This document shows, one piece after another, positions 37,368-50,200 of a DNA stretch of 64,000 nt. A program made the translations under genes and the position numbers. The first letter of the stretch is position 1, and every line of letters starts with the position of its first letter. Source of the DNA: Caenorhabditis elegans (taxonomy: Eukaryota; Nematoda; Chromadorea; Rhabditida; Rhabditidae); assembly GCF_000002985.6 (NCBI RefSeq), contig NC_003284.9, positions 1,116,001 through 1,180,000 on the forward strand. Reading direction: 5' to 3'. A model generated the notes under the pieces. It had not been told where the DNA came from. It worked only from the letters and a program-made list of their open reading frames with translations, and searched no databases.

Positions 37368-38855
37368 AAATTTGAACTTTATCTTTGTTTCTGATCTGTT
37401 TGTCCTTGTTTTTCTGTTTTTTGAAACAGGTTTTTGTTTTTCGAAACAATTTTTTCGAAACAGATTTTCGTTTTTTTAAACAGGTTTTTGTTTTTTGAAA
37501 CATGTTTTTATTTTTTGAGACTGTTTTTGAATGTTTTTTCGGCATCCACAGTTGTTTCTGCAACTTGAGGAGGAGGCATAGTCAGACCCGTAAATGTTAA
37601 ATTTCGAGCTTTCAAGTCAATATATAGGTCAAAAAATTGAATTTTTTATACGTCCATACAAAGGTCCGAAACTTGAGGGGTAGGTATAATCACTCATGCA
37701 AAATTTATTTTTTAGGTTTTCACGTCAAAATATAGATCACAGAAAAAACTTTTTTGTACGTGAATACAGAGGTCTGAAACTTGAGGAATAGGTACAATCC
37801 GACACGTAAAATTTGTTTTTTAGGTTTTCACGTCAAAATATAGATCACAGAAAAAACTTTTTTGTACGTTAAGCTACAGTTTTGAAACTTGAGGAGTAGG
37901 TACAATCAGACACGTAAAATTTATTTTTTTAGGTTTTCACGTCAAAATATAGGTCACAGAAAAACTTTTTTTCTACGTCCATATAGAATTAACTTCATTT
38001 TGATACTATCAGCGGTTTTAAAACTATAAAGCAAAATACTGTTTCTTGGCTTTCACAAAGATGACAGCCCTAGTATGGACGTGTGAAACAGGTTTTTGTG
38101 ACCTGTATATTGACGTGAAAACCTTTAAATTAATTTTCACGTGTCTTATTGTGTACAACCCTTAAGTTTCAGAACTGTAGCTTCACGTATGAAACATTTT
38201 TTTTGCTGACCTATATTTTGACGTGAAAGCCAAAAAAATAAATTTCGCATGCCTGATTGTACCTACCCCTCAAGTTTCAGAACTGTAGCTTAACGTACAA
38301 AATTTTTTTTTCTGTGACCTATATTTTGACGTGAAAACCTAAAAAATAAATTTTACGATGTCTGATTGTACCTACCCCTCAAGTTTCAGACCTTTGAATT
38401 TACGTACAAAAAAGTTTTTTCTGTGACCTACATTTCGACGTGATGACATAAAAATAAAATTTTACGTGCCGGAGTATGTATACTCCTTAAGTTTCAGAAC
38501 ACTGTATGGGCGTACAAAAAAGTTTTTTCTGTGACCTATATTTAGATGTGAAAACCTAAAATATAAATTTTGCATGCCTGATTGTGCCTACCCCTCAAGT
38601 TTTAGACCTTTGTATGGACGTATAAAAATTCAATTTTTTGACCTATATATTGACTAGACAACTGGAAATTCAACATTTACGGGCCTGATTATGCCTATTT
38701 CTCAAGATTCAGAAACAATTGTGGATGCCAAAAAAACATACAAAAAACTGTCTCAAAAAACAAAAAAATTGTTTCGAAAAACAAAAACTTGTTTCAAAAA
38801 ACAGAAAAACAAGGACAAACAGATCAGAAACAAAGATAAAGTTCAAATTTTTGCA
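37368..38855. repeat. Large palindrome with internal 107-113-bp tandem repeats
   Basis: Two arms of about 700 bp, inverted about a centre near 38080. Each is made of three to six diverged tandem units of roughly 110 bp containing GAAACTTGAGG (left arm, at about 37669, 37779, 37887) or its complement CCTCAAGTTTCAG (right arm), and GTTTTCACGTCAAAATATAG. The outer parts are runs of GTTTCAAAAAACA-type sequence. Homology continues past both arms into the two pseudokinase copies, so the mirrored unit is nearly 4 kb in all. Confidence 0.85.
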
Positions 38856-38879
38856 TATATAAACCGAAGAAATCCGTAT

Positions 38880-40003
38880 TCAAATCACTTATCCTTGTCA
38901 TTCAAACTTCTGGTTGTTGCTTCTGCCGTTGTCATCCCTTACCATCTATGCTCTACAACACGTCTGCTCTCTGTGCTCCAAAACTGCCATCCATCGGATC
39001 TCCAATGTTCGTAATTTTTTGCAGTCATGTGAGAATGACTTGTGGAACCAGGTGTTCTTGATCCATGAAACAATTCATGGATGAACCGAAACTGAATTTT
39101 TTATTTCAGATCGGTCATCAAGACCGGCGATGTTGTTAGAGACTATTTTATCTGCGATAAGGTGTATCTTGGAAAATTCGGTGTAGAGACAGTGTCGGAA
39201 AAAGTCGACGGCGGTGGCGCATTCTCTCTTCAACTGTATCCGACGAACAACGAAATTTCCCGTGTAGCTGCAGAGAAGAAGGTTCTATGCGGACAACTTC
39301 TGACCGGCTTCCGTCATTGTACACAGTTCAATGAACGCTTCTCATTTGGAGATTACTACGTGATTGGTACGATTTTCGATGTCACTTCTTTCCAAATAAT
39401 ATTCCATTTTCAGTTTCTGATGAAATGCTCTCGATGGAAACTTATATGGAGGAGTATAACGTCAAGAAGCTTAGCTCCGGTAACGTCTGGCCATCGGGTG
39501 CGTTATGCTCAAAGGTCTTCATCATATTCATCAACTGGGCGTTACGCATAACAACTTGGCACCATCGTCTTTGTTTTTTGATACAAATGTTTGTTCACCC
39601 AAGTTCAGTATAGTTTCACAGTCATTTTTGTTGCAGTTGACACGCGTTAAAATCGGAGCATTTGATACTGCCACTGTTCACCCCTTGCCAAATACATTCC
39701 ACCATTTTCTGCATCAAGAAGCTTTCAGTTCAATTGATGTGGCAAAAGGAGAGCGTCCGATGAAAAAAGACGATTATGAAAGCATGATCTACCTTGATTT
39801 CTCTGAGTGGTCTGGACATTTTTGACGGCCCTAAGGAGACGGTTTCGCAGATAAAAAGGGATCTCGTGAGTTTGTTTTTTTTTTCGGTCATAAATATTCA
39901 GCTATTTTTTTTTGCAGAGACGAGGTGTGATTTCGATTGATAACGGACTTGGTTTTCTGAATTTGATATGAAAGACTGCGGGAGAACATATTCTTCTTAT
40001 GTA
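38880..40003 (+). pseudogene. CK1-like pseudokinase pseudogene, copy B
   Basis: Mirror copy of copy A on the plus strand: an N-terminal hydrophobic segment (38880-39050), a lobe exon (about 39110-39365, with KVYLGKFGVETVSEK), then about 39416-39600 and 39637-39870, and a remnant of the last exon after 39919. The catalytic-loop region reads THNNLAPSSLFF, and IGAFDTA replaces DFG. Lesions relative to copy A: one base lost before MLKGLHHIHQ, two bases lost near DDYESMIY so that SGLDIFDGP falls out of frame, and roughly 100 bp deleted inside the terminal exon, which keeps only FDMKDCGEN. No in-frame ATG is seen at the 5' end. Both copies are broken at different places, so they decayed independently after the inversion-duplication. 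Confidence 0.75.
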
Positions 40004-41275
40004 ATGTGACAAACAAGTTTGGCTCGAAGGCACGAAATCAAAAGTATACAATATCAAATGACAAATAAATTACTGTAGAAAAGTTGCATGTATTTCTTTT
40101 TTGTTCTGCAAGGCTCCTTTGGGGCCTAATTTTTTGATACAATTGTAAATTTGGAAATTATGTTCGTTACGGGTCTCGCAACGATTCGCCAAAGAAACTG
40201 AATACTGTGGATTGTGAATAGAAAATTTTAGTTTCGCAACATACGTTTTTTGAATAACTGAATATCAGGATTTCGGGCTATTTGAAAAAATATAAATTTG
40301 AATTTCGCGCAACTTATTTTTTTGCAAAATCAAATTAGGAGAGAATCTGTCTGAAAATTCGACGGCGAATGGAATACCGGCCAATGAGTACCTGTAAAAA
40401 ATGGTTCAATAAACCTAAAAAAAAACACATATTGTTCGGTGCACCATGAGCAATACACCTGAGAATTTTTTGAAAATTTTCTAATTTAAAGGTGGATAGA
40501 AAATGGTCCAAAATGTTTTTGGCCACTTGGGTTTTTTTCCGTAACTTTTGTGATAATCTATGTGAAACACCGATTGTCTATTTCGCAGATTTTTTTTGTA
40601 AAATAATTATACGTTCACATGAAATTACGACTTTTAGGCCTTTTTTTTCAAGTTTCAGCAAATCTCTTTCGGGATATAATTTTCTCTTAACGGAAAAAAG
40701 AAATTGACAACCGGTGTTAACGGCCAGTGGGGAAATGATAAAAACCCATTCATATAGTGTTAAACTCACCAAATATTGTAATATAACTTTTCAAGGCACC
40801 TTTTTGAATCGTATCATTATTGACAGTTTATAAGTAGCAATTTCCGATTTTTTGGCATTTCTAGAGCAAACGATTAACTGAATAATTGCCACTTTTTGAC
40901 TGCCAATGAGATATTTTCAATGTTTTTTTTTTTGAAAAGTTGAAATATATTAGTTGTCCAATTTGGGACCATATATATAGTTTATTACAGCTTCCCCACA
41001 GTCGCTACTTCACCTTTAAATAGATTCTGAACAAGTGTCAACAATTTTGTCTCCAGAAGTTTCTTCGAGGTTTCTAAGGGGGGGGGGGTCAAATGTTTAA
41101 CTTTAGTAACATTTCGAGTCTCACAATTTTTAAAAACCATTCGAGCACACGTCCTCTGTACAAGTACGTGTCGAATGTGGCCGACTTAAGGGTCGAAACT
41201 TGTGCACCCGCACTTCCGGTGTCTTGGTGTTTATGCGCACGCCTCGCAAAAAGGTTGCTCATTTCTTTGCGAGTG
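40004..41275. other. Intergenic, upstream of the TMC gene
   Basis: AT-rich to about 41060. A G11 run lies at 41078-41088, followed by GC-richer DNA (41150-41275, with CGCACTTCCGGTGTC) that may be the distal TMC promoter and leader. TTGCCACTTTTTG at 40886-40898 belongs to a repeat also seen at 55688 and 59389. Confidence 0.45.
41078..41088 (+). repeat. G11 homopolymer
   Basis: Eleven consecutive G about 190 bp upstream of the first TMC ATG. Confidence 0.95.
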
Positions 41276-44200
41276 ATGGTTGGGGGTAATTCCAATTTCC
41301 CGACGCCTTCTGAATCGGGAAATTTGGCGACACCGACTGCCTCATCAACATCGTTTTCCAGGATGGGTGAGTGTGAGATTAAAAATCAAACATTAGAGGC
41401 TGCAACTTTCATTTTGTGTTGGTTTTTGTCTGGAGTTTTTAGAGTTTTTTTTTTCAACTGAAAAAATTCTAAAAATCTGAAAAATCTTCTACATAGTTAG
41501 TACCTGAATTGCACTTCACAGGTTCCACTTTTTGATATCCAATTTCACTTTTTGTAACAGAAGCGGAAACTAGTAAGTCATCAAACACCTAATTGTTTAC
41601 TGATAACTTTTGAAAAGATTTTGAAAAGAAAGAAAGGTTGGTTCAGATTTTGAGAATCCAAAAAAACTCAAGCTGTATGCAAGATTTTTTTTTGAAAAAT
41701 TTGAATTTGAATTCCTGCTGAAACTCCTTATTTAAAAATATTCTGAATTCCAAACAGTTTCGCCAAAATGTTCAAAATTTGAACGCACACCAATTTTTTT
41801 AAAAATTTAAATTGTATTCCCGCCAAAAAAGTTTTTATGAAAATTATAGTTTGAATTCTTACTAGAATATTTGAAAAATTAATTTTGAACTCCCGCCAAT
41901 TATTTTTGGAAATATGATTTTGATCTCCAATGAAAAATTAATTGAAAAATTGAAAAGAAATAAATTCCCACCAATTGTTACTTGCCAAAAAATGAATTTC
42001 AAATTTTCACCAGAATTCTTTAGAAAAAATGAGTTTGAGTTTCCGCCAAAAACTAAAGAAAAAAATTCTCAATTCCTGCAAATTTTTTTTGTTGAAATAT
42101 AAGGTCTCGAGTTCCTCAGTCAAGAGCGAGTCACGGCAACTCGGTCCAAAACCATTTCTAATTAGTAAACTCTCAAAAACCACAACTAAATAGCTTAAAA
42201 CCATTGTAAATTAGCTTATTTTTGCTAAGTAGCAATGATTTTAAGCTAATTAGTTGTGGTTTTTGAGAGTTTACTAATTAGAAATGGTTTTGGACCGAGT
42301 TGCCGTGACTCGCTCTTGACTGAGTCGACTAAAAAATTAATGATTTACATTTTAATTCTATATCTATTTTTGAAAACAACATAAATGAAAATCTGGAAAA
42401 AAAGAATTAACTATTATTAAACATTTTTATGCCATAAGAATCAAAATACCTATGAAATTTCTATATTCCAATTGATTAAAAATTGGAATTTTTCGAAAAA
42501 ATGACGTCTGTTTTTGGTCCTAAAAATTTTGCAAAAAAAAATATTAAAAAGGACATCCCTGGTGCACGGTAGGCTAAAATTTCGGGTTTCAGGAAACCTT
42601 GTGTACATTCTTACAATTCAAAACAGAAACTTAGATACTATCAAGTTTCAATTTTCAAAGAACAAAAAAATTGGAGACAAAAGAGCAACTACAAAAAAAG
42701 CGAAAAGATCAAAGAAATGCTCTGTGGGAAAATTATGATGACGGAAGAATCCCTCTTTGTGGCCTGGCTCTGTCAGTTTCCGTGTGATGTGATATGAGTG
42801 ATATGAGCAACATAAGATAAACGTTTTGTCGCAAAGTTGTCAGAGAAGGAGAGAGGGTCCCCCCACCAAGTGATTTCACAATCACTCAATGTCCTGCTAG
42901 TCGTTACGTTTTTGAATTTTTGAGATACCTGCGCTTTTTTGTTGGGTTCAGTATCGGAATATTACTAGATATTGTATTCTGATGGGTTTTAAGACGGCAA
43001 GTCATGATCGAAAATCATAGGAGTAAGTTTTTTATTTATCTTTTACAGTTTTAGTGAGAAAAAATTACTGCTATATAATAAGAGGTGGTTAGATTTGTAG
43101 TTACCTTATTTCTCCAGAATTATTCAAATTGAGTGTGAATAGGCAGCTAATAAAACTATCCTGAAATAACGAGATTTAAATATTGTTTTCATTTATATTT
43201 TTCGAAATTCTTTTGCGTAATTTGCCACAATATTTTTGTAAAACGGATTTTCTATAGAAAGTTAAAGCTTTAAAAATATGTGTTTTCTTGGTAAACAACA
43301 GAGCCAAATTGATTTGAAAAAGTTCATTACATATAGTTTAAAATTTGACTATGCTTTTTCCAGCACACACTTTTTGAACTAAATTTTTCACAACTTCACC
43401 TGTGACAAATTTTCAAAATTTTCAAATTTACACTAGCCTCTTTCTCGGTCCATTTGTGTCCACGTAGAACATCTCGCAATTTGATAGGTTTAAAGCAACA
43501 GCAAACATAGACACATCCGAGACGAGGCTGGGCACACCTAATTTCTGTTAATGCTCCTCGTTTCCCCCAGCCCACTGACATGTCCACATTTGAATGTTGG
43601 CTCCGGTGGTCCGGCGCAATTAGCTAAACAAACAAACTGTCTTGTAGAATACGAGAAAGGATGCGCAATTTTTTTGTTGTATAAGAAAATCTTTGTTAAG
43701 TTCCCAAATTTTTAAAGTTTAAAATTTTATTTAGAAATGAAAATGGTTAAAACTGAAAGGTTTGTCTGTCAGCTTTTAAAGACCAACTTAGGCGTAGCTC
43801 ACCTTCGCGAGGCATGCCTACATTTTAGGTACCCGGAAGAAAAATATTGGTTTTCGATTTTAACTTTTGGGTGAATATTTGGGTGAATATAATTTTTTGA
43901 ATATATTTATATTTTTTTAATTTTTGTAAGTTTATTAAGAATTTTTTTCCTTTGGGCAAAAATAATTCTTCTCTTCTAGAGGTATAGTGTTTGCGCGGTA
44001 ATTCAAAATCGCTCTAAAATTGCTCTAAAAAAATTTTTTTCGTAAAAGTTTTTTCAAAAATCATATAAAATCTTACAATTATTCTAAATGTATTTCCAAA
44101 TTTGGTCCATTTTCGGTTAGTTTTTAGGGATCAAATGTTTTTTGAACCACTTTTTTCGAATACTTTTGACTTTTTTTTCAGAAGGTTACTAATTGAGGTA

Positions 44201-47200
44201 TAAGTTCAACAAAAATTGCTGGAAAATAAGAGACTAATAGTACTGATAAGAATTCGTCAAAAACTGGACGTTTTGTGGTAGGCCGTTCAATTTTCTATTG
44301 GAGAAATTTTTAAAAAAAGTTAGCTTCTAGGATTTTCTTTTCTGCATTTTTCCACCCCATTTTATTAGGTTTAGAATTTTGGTAGTTTTTCAAAACTATT
44401 ACCGTACTCTGTCAAATTAGTCATGTCCTACAATCTTTGTAAAGCCTGTTTCTCAAGTAAAAAAAATTGAAATCAAAAATTTTGAAACAGCGTTCAACAG
44501 ATTGTCCAAATCCGATTACTAGTGATCCAGCGCTTTGCTCCAAAAAATTGCATTCCTTTTTCCGATTTGCTCGCCTTCTCACTCCTCACGAAAATTCTTC
44601 ATTTTCTGCCCTTTTCACGCGCGCACTTTTCAAAGCCCGGAAGGACCCGTAGGTGAAAAAAGTGGTGGCGAGGCGAAGGAAGAGTTATGACAAATTTCAT
44701 TTGTTTGCAATATTTAGACACACATCCCATCCCTTGGGGTGAATGCATCAAGGCTCCTAGCATGCCTTACATTGTTCGAGCAATGACCTCTTCTTGTGCC
44801 TAGAGAGATGGAGAGAGAGGAAGAGACAGAGAGTGTACATCCAGAGTCATCCCATCTCCCCCCTCATTCCCATCGCTTCTCAATTCTTGTATTTGTTTTC
44901 TCGAAATAGGTGTTGAAAGTGTTGCCTCTTGGGACACCCGTTAGTCTATGTTTTATTGAATTTTGCCGAGCGCACTCACTTTGTTAAATTAACTCTCCGG
45001 CTAATTTTATGGCGGCGGCCTATGACCTAGAGATTTTAAGTCCAATTTTGGAGAAGTGCTTTTTTGTCATAAATGTAGGCTACGTCAAGGTTTACGTGAA
45101 CAATTTTTCTTATTTTTGGAATACTAAAAGTTTTTATTTTATGAAAATTGCTAGTTTTATCCTAGGCGACATAAGCCTACCTTAAACCAATGACCTAGAG
45201 ATTTTAAGACAACTTTTGTGATAAGGTTTTTGTGAAAATTTTTCTGATCTTTCAAAACACTTAGATATATTTATGTCTTGAAATTTTTGTCTCGCATCTT
45301 AGAACTTTGTAAAAAAATGGATTTTTGAAAAATCGAAAAAGAGGCCCATCCCTACCTTAACTTGAAATTTAAAAATCAATATTAGTCTTTTTTTAATTTT
45401 AATACAAAAATTCATTATTTTTAGAAAAATGTAAAGTCTCATATATCTCCATATTTAGAATTTTTCTTTCAAAAACCATATTTTTAAAATTTAGATATTA
45501 ATAGTAGTACTTTTAAAAACAGAAGTTTCATGCTGAAATCACCTTGTTTCTCTGTAGATTAAAAAAAAATATTAGGTTTTTCAGAAAACCTGCTGCGTGA
45601 CTGAAAAACAGTTGAAAAAATATTTTTAAAAAAGATTGCGTGTGAATTCAATTTTTATTTAAAAAATTAGTACGAGAGCTAAATATAATTATACAAATTA
45701 TGAGTTTTGTCTTGATGAATTTGTTTTTCAATTTTAATTTGTCTTACAAATGTTTTGAAAATTCACTGTTTCATGGCGTTCACTTTTTTTAAAGTTTGGT
45801 TGTTTTTTAATGTTTTAATTTTTAATGTGTTGTCTTGCAATAAAAACTTCAAAAGATTCTTAAAAGTTAACGTTAATTGTGGCTTCTAGTTTATCGAAAA
45901 AAGCCAACTCTCAATGTTTTTTTAAACCATTTCCCATGCTTTATAAAAATTGTGTTCATACTCGAAAAACTATCGAAATTTGATAGAAAAATGGAAATTC
46001 TAAATACATAAATTACCACTTATTCAGGTGGAGTACACGATTTCGATGGAGCGCATTTTCTGGCCAAGAACTTGCATTTCGAGTTGAGAAATATTATCAA
46101 TAATCTATCAAAAATAATGAAATCATAATTCCCCCACCGAAAAAAATTCCTTTTCCCTCCTCCCTCCTTCACATGTCAAATCTGTCGTGTGTGCCTTGAT
46201 GAGTTTTGTGGTGGGGGTTGCCAATTCAATTTAGTGCCCAATAGCCACCGACAATCTCATATTCTTTGTGATTTTCTAAATAGCTCCAAATATTTACCCC
46301 ATCCGCTTTCCGTACCCAAAATATGTCAAAAAGTAGGTTCAAATTATGAAGAAAAATTTGAAAAATGCAAATTGTTCCATTAAAATTCAAAAAGCTGTGA
46401 TGAGATGACACTTTGAACTTTCTAAGAGGAAGACAATTTTTGGTGGGACCATCCCTTCCAAGTGGTAACAAATTGGTTCAGAGAGTTGACTGATTCCCAT
46501 AGGGTGAATTTGTGGCCAAAAAACTTACCCACTCTTATACTTCCCCCCCCCCCCCACTTACAAAACTTAGCTTAAGTTTTTTGGTGACCCTTTTTGTTTC
46601 CTTATCAGTTTTTACAACTTTCTGAAGAAACTGACAAAAAATTGTTACCTAACAAAATGATTTGTAATTTTTTTGGTACCTGTTAATTACAACCGCAATA
46701 TTGAACAATTATTTAGGTTTTGATCGTAAAATTTATTTGGCTTAGAAAATCATATTTTTTAATAGTAAGCATAAAATTAAAATAATATTCACGTTTTAAC
46801 ACGTTTTAAAACAATTTTCTTAGTTTAATTCACAAGTACATAAATTTCTTCATTTTTGATTATTTTTTGGCACCTAGATTCAGTATAAAGTATGACTGTT
46901 AGTTTGGCAAAAACTATGTTTTGTACTTATTTTTTAACTGTTTTTGTCAGCTGAATGTGGCAAATACCATAAAAAAAATTACGGCGGTAGGCAGGCACGT
47001 AGGTACACCAAAAAGTTTATTTTTGCATTTCGTTGTAAAAAAGTTAAGCAGTTGTAAAAAGTTGAGCATTGTAAAAAAGTTTGAGCAACCAATATTGATG
47101 AATTTTTTTAGTTTAAATATTTTCACAATTTTATTATATAACATTTTTTCAGAACTAGGAGGCGGCGGTGGCGGAGTGTTAAGCGGTGTGGCGTGCATCG

Positions 47201-50200
47201 TAACACCCACTCTTGCTCCGACGACTATCAAAATGCAGGAAGCGGCAAGGAGAGCGTCGCTACGCAAGGAGCACACGCCAACAAATGAAAAGTTTGGAGA
47301 TTTGTCAAAGCAGGTAGGTGCTTGAAATGGGCAATTTGTGTGGGATTCGTTTTTAGAGTTCACTTTCCAAAATAAGTTCAAAAGTAGTTATCGGCTTCAA
47401 GATGAGAGTTTATGCTAAGACAGAACCATCACAAAATTGTTTGAATTAACTGATAATTTTCTCATAGAATAATGGAACCTGTGCATTATACCACCTCATT
47501 TTTACCATTAATTAAACTATAAAACATGATGCCTATTTTCCCTATTTAGGCTTAGGAATAATTATTTCCTAAACCTAAAAATGAAAAAAAACTCCACACG
47601 TTTTTATTTAAAAATTTATTTTTAAAAAATGAGGGGGTACACAAGTACCAAAAAAATTGCAGGACATTTGAAAAAAACATGTCGAAAAATTTTCAGAATG
47701 GAGCTATTCTAAAAATTGCAGAAAAATTACAAACAACTTATATTTTTCAGTGATTTTATGAGCTTTTGAGTATTTTGAAAAATTTTAAATAGAAAAACAC
47801 GTTGCTTTGCCAATTTGCCGAATCTTTGCGTTTGCAAAACATTCAAAAACATTTATTGATTGCTTTCTGTTTTTTTTTTCTAATTCTTGTAAAATCTGTA
47901 GAACCTGATTGAAAATAAAATTTTCCAGAAAATTATCGGAGTTTTACAAAATTCAGAATTAAAAAAATTTATGTACTCCGTTCTAATCAGACCTACTAAG
48001 ATGTGTCAAAGTACATTTCTCAAATTCGCCGACTTTGATGCTCTAGGAATGCTCACAAGGGAATTTCGTTATCTTGATCTTGATGTTTCATAGAGAAAGA
48101 GAATAATGAACTATGAATGAGCATTCCGGAAATTATTAACTTTGTTGTTGTAATCAATAATCAATAGAATTTTTTATCTAATTTTAATCATATCACAGTG
48201 AAAACTAGAAAATGGTAAGAACGTTCAAATTGGGACTATCAAAATATTTGAATTTTATTATACTAATCACCAACTTTTTTTTCAAAACACTACATGTAGA
48301 CTCGCAAAGTGTATAATTGAAAAAAAAACCCATTTAAGCTTGGCGATTTTATATCTATAGTGCGCCCAATTGTTATGCGGCACCGCATAAATTTTTGGTT
48401 TTCAATAATTCCAAGCAGTTGCATGACAAATTAATGTTGAGATCAGATCAAACATGTCAAAAATTTCAAAGGGTACCTGTAGTTGTTAATCGGCAGATTT
48501 TTTAATTTTTGGTGCATTACTCCTTATTATTGAAATAATGAAATGGAAATTGTGGTAAAAGAGGTTTTTGATGCCCTGAACATCATATCAGTCTAAGTTT
48601 GTCATGAAACTTTTTAGAAACATTTGAAACACCGAAACTAAAGAATTAAGGTGGTATTTTCTATACAGTTATGGTAGACAAATAATGTTTTCGTGCTTGA
48701 AAATATTCTTTTTTTCAGGATTCGTTGGGAGAAAGAGCGTCTTCAAAACTCACCTTGGATGATGAACTCTATGACATTCTCTACGCGTTTGGGTTTGTTA
48801 ATTTTTATTTAGTTTTCATGATGGTGGCTGAGAATTCAAGTGTATTATTTCTTGAACCAGCTATGGGAGACCTCCTCAATTTAAGCCATTGCTATCGCAA
48901 AAAAATTGATTTTGGAAACAGATTTAACACTCCAAATAGAGTTTGTCTTTCAAGTTCTTCTATAAGTTTTTAGAAAAAAATCAATACAATTTTGTATGTT
49001 GATGAAATGTTATTTATGATAGCTGACCTGGCCATATTGTATTAAAAAACAATGAGGTTATAAATATTACATTTCTCTGTAATAGTAGAGCAAGTTATAA
49101 TCATAATTATAATTGTTAAATAATTACAATTGTAATTATACAGTTTTCACAATTTATTTTTTATGTTCTAAATAACAGTTTGCAGTAACCTGAAACTTTT
49201 TACAGCCGGAAATTTCAGAAACTACTTGTCTCTGAAATTCTTTGACAACTTATGTAGTTGCTGAACTTGTCCTTTTTATCGAAATTTTCAGCGATATTGA
49301 AACTTGGCCTTTTTAAAAGAAAATTTGAGGTATGTGGCACTTTGTGCTTGAAAAGTGAAAACTTTGGCATATTTTCATGATTTAAAATTCTCAGAAATTT
49401 TAGGTGTTTGTGCATTACACAAAACGTCAAATTTTTTTCCGAACAAACTTAAAATATTTAGGTAATTTAGGGTTAGACATATTTATTTCTAGTTGTAAGC
49501 TTTAAATTAATGTGGTTTCAGGCTGTTTTATCTACAAAGAATGCGGGAATTTTTTCCCCAAAATTTGTGACGTCAGCACGTTCATAATCATTCGAAACCA
49601 GTTTAAAAGTCTGCGTCTAAATTTTCATAATTTTCGTAGATCTATTATACGTAGATCAAACTGGAATGGGTCTGCCTGATACTACCTGAAAATGAACAAA
49701 ACAAAACTGTGAAAATTGTAAATCGGCAATACCGACAATTACCTCGGACCCCTGGTTTTCAAGTTTCGTGATTTACATTCAAATTTTTTTAATTCCCAAC
49801 TGGTGACAAAAAATTGGTGGTGCAAGTGGGTGTTCTTTTGCACATCACCCATCAGGCCCCATCTCAAAAAGTTCTTGTAATAATTCCCTCGAGGGAGCAT
49901 TTGAACAGCAACCTCCCCCCTCCCACCAACCCAGAAAGCTTTTTGACGAAAATATATATTCGCTGCTTCTAATAGATTTCGAAAAGAATTTTGAAAAATT
50001 TCACTCCAAGCGGGAGAAGCAAACAAAAAAAAACAGAACAACTACGACTGTTCCCATCACCCCCTCCCGGGTGTGCTCTTCCAATTTTTCTCATTTTTCC
50101 CAGGGCCAGTAGAGCTCCCAGGCGGGAGAGACACATTCATTATTGAGTTGTCAAGAGGTGTGTATGAGCAACTGGAGCAAAAGAGCATCTCCCCTCTCGT

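Larger units (their letters stand above)
41367..47152 (+). other. 5.8-kb first intron of the TMC gene
   Basis: Non-coding. It holds a 210-bp palindromic element (42115-42324), a 20-base direct repeat (ATGACCTAGAGATTTTAAG at 45022 and about 45190), a GC-richer block at 43430-43620, a purine-rich block at 44800-44840 and a C13 tract at 46543. It may carry enhancers; nothing specific is proved. Confidence 0.5.

Noticed and set aside
37204..37563. Lys-rich ORF at the pseudokinase A 5' end, and its mirror at 38691-39014
   Set aside because: The Lys-rich part comes from runs of GTTTCAAAAAACA-type repeats shared by both palindrome arms, not from a conserved protein.
46921..47381. Overlapping ORFs of 134 and 144 codons on both strands
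   Set aside because: The plus ORF is an extension of the TMC exon 47153-47313 beyond its splice sites; the minus ORF is its shadow.
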